Source: JACDER01 sp963717765
GTDB taxonomy: Bacteria; Actinomycetota; Thermoleophilia; Gaiellales; Gaiellaceae
Direction of reading: 5' to 3'
DNA length: 64,000 nucleotides
NCBI GenBank assembly: GCA_963717765.1
Contig: CAVQWX010000004.1
Span: forward strand, 124,001-188,000
Each line of letters starts with the position of its first letter. Position 1 is the first letter of the stretch. The notes under the pieces are model-generated. The model did not search any database and was not told where the DNA came from. It worked only from the letters and a program-made list of their open reading frames with translations. Both the position numbers and the translations under genes were made by a program. This document shows, piece after piece, positions 59,002 through 64,000 of this stretch.

Positions 59002-59867
59002 GAACGGAGACCTTCCAGACGCCCGGCGCCGTTCGGCTGGATATCCGCAACGGCGCCGGCGAGGTCCGCCTCGATGCCAGTGACTCGCGGCAGGAGACCG
59101 TCGTCACGCTCGAGCCGATGCGCGACAACGACGCCTCGAACGAGGCTGTGCAGAGCGCCCGCGTCGAGCTGCACGAGCGCGCGGACGGGCAGGAGGTCGT
59201 CATCGATGTCCGGGGACGCTCGAAGTGGGGGTTCCGCGGTGCCGAGGTGCTCGTCGCAGTCACCTGTCCGGTGGAGCCGGCAGTCGAGATCAAGACGGGC
59301 TCGGCCGACATCGAAGGGCGCGGCCTCTTCAAGCGGATCGACATCGAGACGGGATCCGGCGACGTTCAGTTCGCTGACGTTTCCGGCGACGCCGAGGTCA
59401 GCGCCGCCAGCGGCGACGTCCAGATCTCTCTCGTCGGCGGCGAAGCCCGGCTCAATACCGCCTCGGGAGATGTCCAGGTCGGGATGATCGGCGGCGACGG
59501 CCGCTTGAACACCGCATCCGGGGACGTGATGGTCCGGACCGCCGGCGGCCGCCTGGAGGCCAACTCGGCTTCGGGCGACATCCTGGTCAAGGAAGCCCTG
59601 AGCTCCGTGAGCGCCAACAGCGCATCCGGCGACCAGCAGGTCGGCAGCGTCGTCCAGGACAGCGTCAACCTCCGTTCCGCCTCCGGCGACATCCGGGTCG
59701 GGATCAAGGAAGGCTCGCGCCTGTTCGTCGACGCACGCTCGCGCAGCGGCGACGTCACCTCCGAATTGCCCGTCTCCGATACGCCGCCCGAGGGCGACGC
59801 CCCACTCGTCGAGCTGCGCGCGAACACCATGAGCGGCGACATCACCATCCACCGGGCGGGGCGCTGA
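58998..59867 (+). CDS. DUF4097-family beta-helix repeat protein
   Basis: A 289-residue protein with the DUF4097 repeat: successive strands punctuated by SGD turns (TASGDVQVGMIGGDGRLN, TASGDVMVRTAGGRLE, SASGDILVKEALSSVS, SASGDIRVGIKEGSRL, TMSGDITIHRAGR), predicted to stack as a beta-solenoid. No signal peptide or membrane helix is seen, unlike many envelope-associated members. Function of the family is not established. It is coupled to the microprotein and followed after 3 bases by the aminopeptidase gene. Confidence 0.88.
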   Translation: MRTETFQTPGAVRLDIRNGAGEVRLDASDSRQETVVTLEPMRDNDASNEAVQSARVELHERADGQEVVIDVRGRSKWGFRGAEVLVAVTCPVEPAVEIKTGSADIEGRGLFKRIDIETGSGDVQFADVSGDAEVSAASGDVQISLVGGEARLNTASGDVQVGMIGGDGRLNTASGDVMVRTAGGRLEANSASGDILVKEALSSVSANSASGDQQVGSVVQDSVNLRSASGDIRVGIKEGSRLFVDARSRSGDVTSELPVSDTPPEGDAPLVELRANTMSGDITIHRAGR

Positions 59868-59870
59868 CCG

Positions 59871-60956
59871 ATGTCCGATCCTCGCGTTGAACGGTACGCG
59901 AGCCTCCTCGTCGATACCTGCGTCGACGTGCGGCCCGGATGGCAGGTCGTCGTCATGTCCACTCCGCTCGCGCGGCCGCTCCTCGAGGAGCTGGCGCGGC
60001 AGATCGGGCGGAAGGGCGCGTACGTCTATCAGCGACTCGACTTCACGGGATCGACCGGCGGCGCCGTGGGCGCCTGGGTCGAGACGGCGCCCGACGAGCT
60101 GCTCGACGAGCTCCCGTCGCTCGACCGCTTCATGATCGAGAACGTCGACTGCCTGATCGCGGTACAGGCTCCGGAGAACACGCGTGAGACCTCCGCGATC
60201 CCGCCCGAGCGGATGGCCAAGCTGAACGTGGCCTACCGCCCCGCGATGGAGCGCGTCGTCTCCGGCAACCTCGCCTGGGTCGGGTGCCAGTATCCGACTC
60301 CCGCCCTGGCCCAGGAAGCGGGCATGAGCTTCCGCGAGTTCGAGGACTTTCTCTACGGCGCCTGCCTGATCGACTGGGACGCCGAGCGCGAGCGGATGCA
60401 GGCCGTCAAAGACCGGCTCGACGCCGCCGACGAGATTCGGATCGTCGGCGCCGACACCGACGTGACCCTGAGCCTCGCAGGCCGGGAAGGGATGGTCGAT
60501 GCGGGCGGCGCCAACATTCCCGGCGGCGAGGTCTTTTACTGCCCGGTGGAGGGCTCGGCCGGCGGCGAGGTCGCTTTCTCGGAGTTTCCGGCCGTCTACG
60601 AGGGGCGCGAGCTCCGCAACATCAGGCTCCGCTTTGAGGACGGCGTGGTCGTCGATGCCTCGGCAGACAGCGAAGAGGCGTTTCTTCACGAGGTGCTCGA
60701 CCGCGACGAGGGCGCGCGCCGCCTGGGCGAGCTCGGTCTCGGCTGCAACCCCGGGATCACGCGCTACATGCGCAACACCCTGTTCGACGAGAAGATCAAC
60801 GGCACCGTCCACCTGGCGCTCGGCCAGAGCTTCGACTTCCTCGGCGGAACGAACGAGAGCAACGTCCACTGGGACATCGTCAAGGACCTGCGCGACGGCG
60901 GACGCATCTACGCCGACGGCGAGCTGGTTCTCGAAGACGGCGACTGGCGGATATGA
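59871..60956 (+). CDS. M29-family metallo-aminopeptidase
   Basis: A 361-residue cytoplasmic aminopeptidase of the thermophilic M29 group, using two divalent metals. Typical features are YASLLVDTCVDVRPGWQVVV, IPGGEVFYCPVEGSAGGEVA with acidic metal ligands, and the C-terminal HLALGQSF then NESNVHWDIVKDLR signature. It follows DUF4097 by 3 bases and overlaps the MFS gene start by 4 bases, suggesting one transcript. Confidence 0.92.
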   Translation: MSDPRVERYASLLVDTCVDVRPGWQVVVMSTPLARPLLEELARQIGRKGAYVYQRLDFTGSTGGAVGAWVETAPDELLDELPSLDRFMIENVDCLIAVQAPENTRETSAIPPERMAKLNVAYRPAMERVVSGNLAWVGCQYPTPALAQEAGMSFREFEDFLYGACLIDWDAERERMQAVKDRLDAADEIRIVGADTDVTLSLAGREGMVDAGGANIPGGEVFYCPVEGSAGGEVAFSEFPAVYEGRELRNIRLRFEDGVVVDASADSEEAFLHEVLDRDEGARRLGELGLGCNPGITRYMRNTLFDEKINGTVHLALGQSFDFLGGTNESNVHWDIVKDLRDGGRIYADGELVLEDGDWRI

Positions 60957-62215
60957 CGGCCGCGACTGCCGCTCCGGGGCTCAAGCCCCTGCATCGCCAA
61001 CCCCTGTTCCTGAGGTTCTGGTCGGCGCAGACGGTCTCCGTCTTCGGAGATCAGGTCAGCGCCCTGGCCATTCCGCTCACGGCCATCCTCGTCCTCGACG
61101 CCTCGGCGTTCGAGGTCGGGGTGCTGACGGCAATGGCCTGGCTTCCCCATCTGATCTTTGCGCTCCCCGCAGGAGTGTGGATAGACGCCCGCCCGCACCG
61201 GCGGCGAATGATGATCGCGGCGGACCTGCTCCGGGCCGCGGCGCTCGCAACTCTCCCGATCGCCTACTGGCTCGGTGGTCTCACCATCTGGCAGCTGTTC
61301 GCGGTCACGTTCGCCGTCGGTGCACTCAGTTGCTGCTTCGACTTGGCCAGCGTCTCATTCGTGGTCGCGCTGGTTCACCGCGCCCAGTACGTCGAGGCGC
61401 AGGGGCGGATGATGACGACGCGCTCGCTCTCGTACATCGCCGGCCCGAGCGCCGCCGGCTTCCTCGTTCAGGTCTTCGGCGCGCCGGTCGCGCTCCTGGC
61501 AGACGCGGGGTCGTTCATCTATTCGGCCTGGGCTCTCGGTGGGACGCGCGTGCAGGAGCCCGAGGTCGAGCGGCCGGAGACGCGGTCCTGGACGCGGCTG
61601 GCCGAGGGCTTCCGGTACCTGTTCAGCGACGCCTTGCTGCGCGGCAGCCTGCTCTGCACCAGCACGATCAACTTCTTCAATTTCTTCCTGGCCGCGATCT
61701 TCGTCCTGTTCGCGACGCGCGAACTGGGACTGAGCGCGGCGACCATCGGAATCGTGCTCGGCGTCGCCGCGGTCGGCGCGCTGGTCGGCGCCGTCGTCGC
61801 GCCGCGGGTGGGGAGGAGGATCGGCATCGGCCGGGCGGTGATCGTCGGCGCGATCCTGTTTCCCGTGCCGATGGTGCTGTTCCCGCTTGCGTACGGCTCG
61901 CACGCGGTGGTGATTGCGATGCTCCTGGCCGGCGAGTTCCTGGCGAGCATCGGGGTGATGATCTTCGACGTCAACCAGAACGCGGTGCTCGCGCTCGCGC
62001 CCCCGGAGACGTTGCGGACGCGCGTGTTCGGCGCCTACCGCTTCGTCAACTACGGCACGCGGCCCGTGGGAGCGCTGCTCGGAGGGATCCTGGGCGGAGC
62101 GATCGGGCTGCGCGAGACGCTGTGGATCAGCGTGATCGGTAGCTCGCTCGGCGTCCTGTTCCTGTTCTTCTCGCCGATGCCCGGCGTGCGCGAGGAGGAC
62201 CTCCAGGGTGAGTAG
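60953..62215 (+). CDS. MFS transporter (enterobactin-exporter-like)
   Basis: A 420-residue major facilitator with about twelve helices. The N-terminal LFLRFWSAQTVSVFGDQVSA and the loop GVWIDARPHRRRMM after helix 2-3 are typical of the MFS_3/EntS-like group, which often exports drugs or siderophores. The substrate is unknown. ATG overlaps the aminopeptidase stop (ATGA). Confidence 0.9.
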   Translation: MTAATAAPGLKPLHRQPLFLRFWSAQTVSVFGDQVSALAIPLTAILVLDASAFEVGVLTAMAWLPHLIFALPAGVWIDARPHRRRMMIAADLLRAAALATLPIAYWLGGLTIWQLFAVTFAVGALSCCFDLASVSFVVALVHRAQYVEAQGRMMTTRSLSYIAGPSAAGFLVQVFGAPVALLADAGSFIYSAWALGGTRVQEPEVERPETRSWTRLAEGFRYLFSDALLRGSLLCTSTINFFNFFLAAIFVLFATRELGLSAATIGIVLGVAAVGALVGAVVAPRVGRRIGIGRAVIVGAILFPVPMVLFPLAYGSHAVVIAMLLAGEFLASIGVMIFDVNQNAVLALAPPETLRTRVFGAYRFVNYGTRPVGALLGGILGGAIGLRETLWISVIGSSLGVLFLFFSPMPGVREEDLQGE

Positions 62216-63446
62216 GCGCGATCTCTTCCGCTCGCGCTCCGTCGTCTCGCTCCTCGCGGCCGAGGTGATCTCGACCACGGGGGCCCAGATGACCTGGCTC
62301 GCTTTGCCGTGGTTCGTGCTCGTGACCACCGGGTCGGCGACGAAGATGAGCTTCGTCGTCGCGGCCGAGCTGATCGGCGTCGCCGCGTTGGGTTTTCCGG
62401 GCGGCCGGCTTCTCGGCAGGCTCGGAGCGCGGCGGACGATGCTCCTGTGCGACGGCGCCCGCGCCCCGCTCATGCTCGTCATCCCCATCCTGCACTGGAC
62501 GACCGGGCTGTCCTTCGCCGTACTGCTCATCGTCGCATTCCTCCTGGGAGCGCTGGCGGCGCCGTACTTCGCGGCGCAGAAGGTGATCGTCCCCGAGCTC
62601 CTGGGCGAGGACGAGAAGCGCGTGTCCGAGGCGAACGCGCTCTTCCAGGCAGCGACGCGGACGACGTTGCTGCTCGGTCCCGCTCTCGGCGGCGTGCTGA
62701 TCGGCGTGATGGGGGCGACGAGCGTCCTCGTCATCGATGCCTCCACCTACATCGTCTCGTTCGTGCTCGTCGCGCTCTTCGTCCCGCAGCGTCCCCCGGT
62801 CAAGCAGGAGAAGGAGGATCGCTCGATCCGTGTCGGCATCCGTTTCATCGCTCGCGACCGCCTGCTCCGCGTCTGGTGGCCCTCGTTCGCCCTCGGGGAC
62901 GCTGCGTGGAACGCCTTCTTCGTCACGGTGCCGGTGCTCGTCCTCGCCCGCTTCGGGCACGAGCCGCAGATCGCCGGCTGGCTGTTCGCCGCTTTCGGAA
63001 TCGGGGCGGTTCTCGGCAACGTGGTCTTCTTCCGCTTCCTCGCCAACCGTTTCGAGGGGCTGGCTCTCATCGCGACCTGCGCGATGGGGCAGGCGCTGCC
63101 GCTCTGGCTGCTCTGGCTGCCGGTCCCGCCTGCCGCTCTCGCGGCCGCGCTGCTCCTCTCGGGCATCGCGAACGGCCTCGTCAACCCGAGCCTGCACACC
63201 ATCTCGACGTTGCGGATCCCGGCCGCCCTCCGCCCGAACGTGATGACCACGATGATGGTCTTCTGGGCGTTGATCAACCCGCTGGGCGTCTTTCTGGCCG
63301 GCCCGATCCTGGACGCGTTCGGGACGACGCCCGTGCTGATCGGATTCGCGGCCGTGCAGACCCTGACGATGGCGGTCTCCTCGCTGGCGGCCGCGCGCGA
63401 GCTCGGGCGAAAGCGTCAGGAGCCCGCGCTCGCGACCTCGTCGTGA
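62208..63446 (+). CDS. MFS transporter, second of a tandem pair
   Basis: A 412-residue major facilitator of the same MFS_3 group (LLAAEVISTTGAQMTWLALP, then FPGGRLLGRLGARRTMLLCD). It overlaps the first by 8 bases. The two differ clearly in sequence, so they are an old duplication or two recruited transporters; they could work as a pair or on separate substrates. Confidence 0.9.
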   Translation: MSRRDLFRSRSVVSLLAAEVISTTGAQMTWLALPWFVLVTTGSATKMSFVVAAELIGVAALGFPGGRLLGRLGARRTMLLCDGARAPLMLVIPILHWTTGLSFAVLLIVAFLLGALAAPYFAAQKVIVPELLGEDEKRVSEANALFQAATRTTLLLGPALGGVLIGVMGATSVLVIDASTYIVSFVLVALFVPQRPPVKQEKEDRSIRVGIRFIARDRLLRVWWPSFALGDAAWNAFFVTVPVLVLARFGHEPQIAGWLFAAFGIGAVLGNVVFFRFLANRFEGLALIATCAMGQALPLWLLWLPVPPAALAAALLLSGIANGLVNPSLHTISTLRIPAALRPNVMTTMMVFWALINPLGVFLAGPILDAFGTTPVLIGFAAVQTLTMAVSSLAAARELGRKRQEPALATSS

Positions 63447-63585
63447 CTCTCCCGCCCGCGTGCACGGCTGCGGCGGCGCGCTGGCCGAGCGGTGCGCGTG
63501 GTTTGCCGCCATCGCTCTGTGGGCGACCCTCAGCCCGTCGATCCGGCAGGCGCCGGACTTGACCCAGCTCGCCGAAGCCGAGTGA

Positions 63586-64000
63586 CTACGCCGCGTCCGC
63601 CTGGGTGTGGGCGTTCGCCCTGCGCACGGGTGGATACGCCTCCTCGCGCTCCACTTCGTTCGCCTTCGAGGTCAGCGCGGTGAAGGCGGCCTGGAGGAAG
63701 TCGTTCGCGCCGGCCGCCGCCAGCGACCAAGTGAGAAGGCGGCCGGTGCGAGGCGCGAGGATCTGAGAGAACGCAAGGCCCGCCGCGGCCCATGTGCCGA
63801 CGCAGCGCGAGCAGGTGACGAGCTCGCCGATCGCCTGCTCCATCCCGCCCTCGACCGGCTCCTCGCCTTCACCCTCGTGGGCCTGGCCCTTCACGAAGGG
63901 CTGGCGGATGAAGCTCGTCACCTCGTCCTTCGCCAGCGTCCGGGCTGCCTTGAAGCTGGCGAGGGAGAGCACCGCCAGGTCGAGCGCGCTCTGGCAGGAC
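63586..64000 (-). CDS. DUF1360-family membrane protein, partial
   Basis: The C-terminal 137 codons are present; the frame stays open to the right edge, so the start lies outside. The DUF1360 pattern is clear: LSLASFKAARTLAKDEVTSF, then ELVTCSRCVGTWAAAGLAF with a CSRC pair in the membrane-border region, then LLTWSLAAAGANDFLQAAF. Function unknown. The family often occurs near transport or sporulation-type genes. Confidence 0.8.
   Translation of the reverse strand, partial: SCQSALDLAVLSLASFKAARTLAKDEVTSFIRQPFVKGQAHEGEGEEPVEGGMEQAIGELVTCSRCVGTWAAAGLAFSQILAPRTGRLLTWSLAAAGANDFLQAAFTALTSKANEVEREEAYPPVRRANAHTQADAA

Noticed and set aside
63460..63585. Possible 41-codon ORF with a short hydrophobic segment between the MFS and DUF1360 genes
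   Set aside because: No ribosome-binding site, no -10 at leaderless spacing and no recognisable family; too weak to list as a gene.

Overview
The window is high-GC bacterial chromosome, densely packed with short intergenic gaps. Several traits point to a deep-branching actinobacterium, most likely Thermoleophilia (Gaiellales/Solirubrobacterales type). These are a fused CofG-CofH FO synthase (F420 cofactor), a GGEDT-type phosphofructokinase, the conserved cluster murJ-lepA-hemW-hrcA-dnaJ-prmA-mtaB-HIT-yqeY-phoH-ybeY-dgk-era, many start codons placed 6-9 bases after a TANNNT -10 element, and abundant GTG starts. The taxonomic call is an inference from gene content, not from a marker-gene comparison. 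No phage, IS element, CRISPR array or rRNA is visible.

Layout: bases 1-4352 (minus) hold a branched-chain amino-acid type ABC cassette (livK-livH-livM-livG, the last cut by the window edge) behind a good promoter. Bases 4488-12060 are mixed: a small lipoprotein, a tRNA-Leu fused to a short oxidoreductase transcript, phosphofructokinase, a GNAT/DyP-like/lipoprotein operon, an amidinohydrolase, a membrane glycosyltransferase and a degenerate TrpC-like protein. Bases 12060-25475 (minus) hold the housekeeping cluster for translation quality, heat shock, rRNA maturation and lipid II export. Bases 25582-31540 hold rpsT, holA, comEC, comEA and leuS, the last behind what looks like a transcription attenuator. 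Bases 31543-36600 hold a cupin gene, lysA, a collapsed adenylate-cyclase remnant, fbiC and a frameshifted lipoprotein gene. Bases 36591-41186 (minus) hold a second, complete liv-type cassette in the order G-F-H-M-K.

From 41233 to the right edge the plus strand dominates: a secreted BNR protein, xdhC, an AraC-DinB regulator, cold-shock genes around a hemolysin-III family protein, CaiB and HMG-CoA lyase, a second BNR protein beside a MoaD/ThiS-like protein ending in GGCA, a hydrolase, rpsA-coaE-transglycosylase, then a coupled cassette of ribbon-helix-helix regulator, 38-residue microprotein and DUF4097 protein, an M29 aminopeptidase, two MFS transporters and a partial DUF1360 gene.

The most unusual signals are: (1) a leuS leader with a leaderless Leu-Leu mini-ORF whose Leu codons can pair with the 3' arm of a terminator; (2) four genes whose reading frames support only CTG as start, two of them in CTGA stop/start overlaps; (3) the RHH-microprotein-DUF4097 cassette with direct-repeat operators over its promoter; (4) a tRNA whose 3' end lies two bases from a start codon; and (5) pervasive leaderless promoters, including divergent pairs whose -10 boxes overlap the neighbour's start codon.
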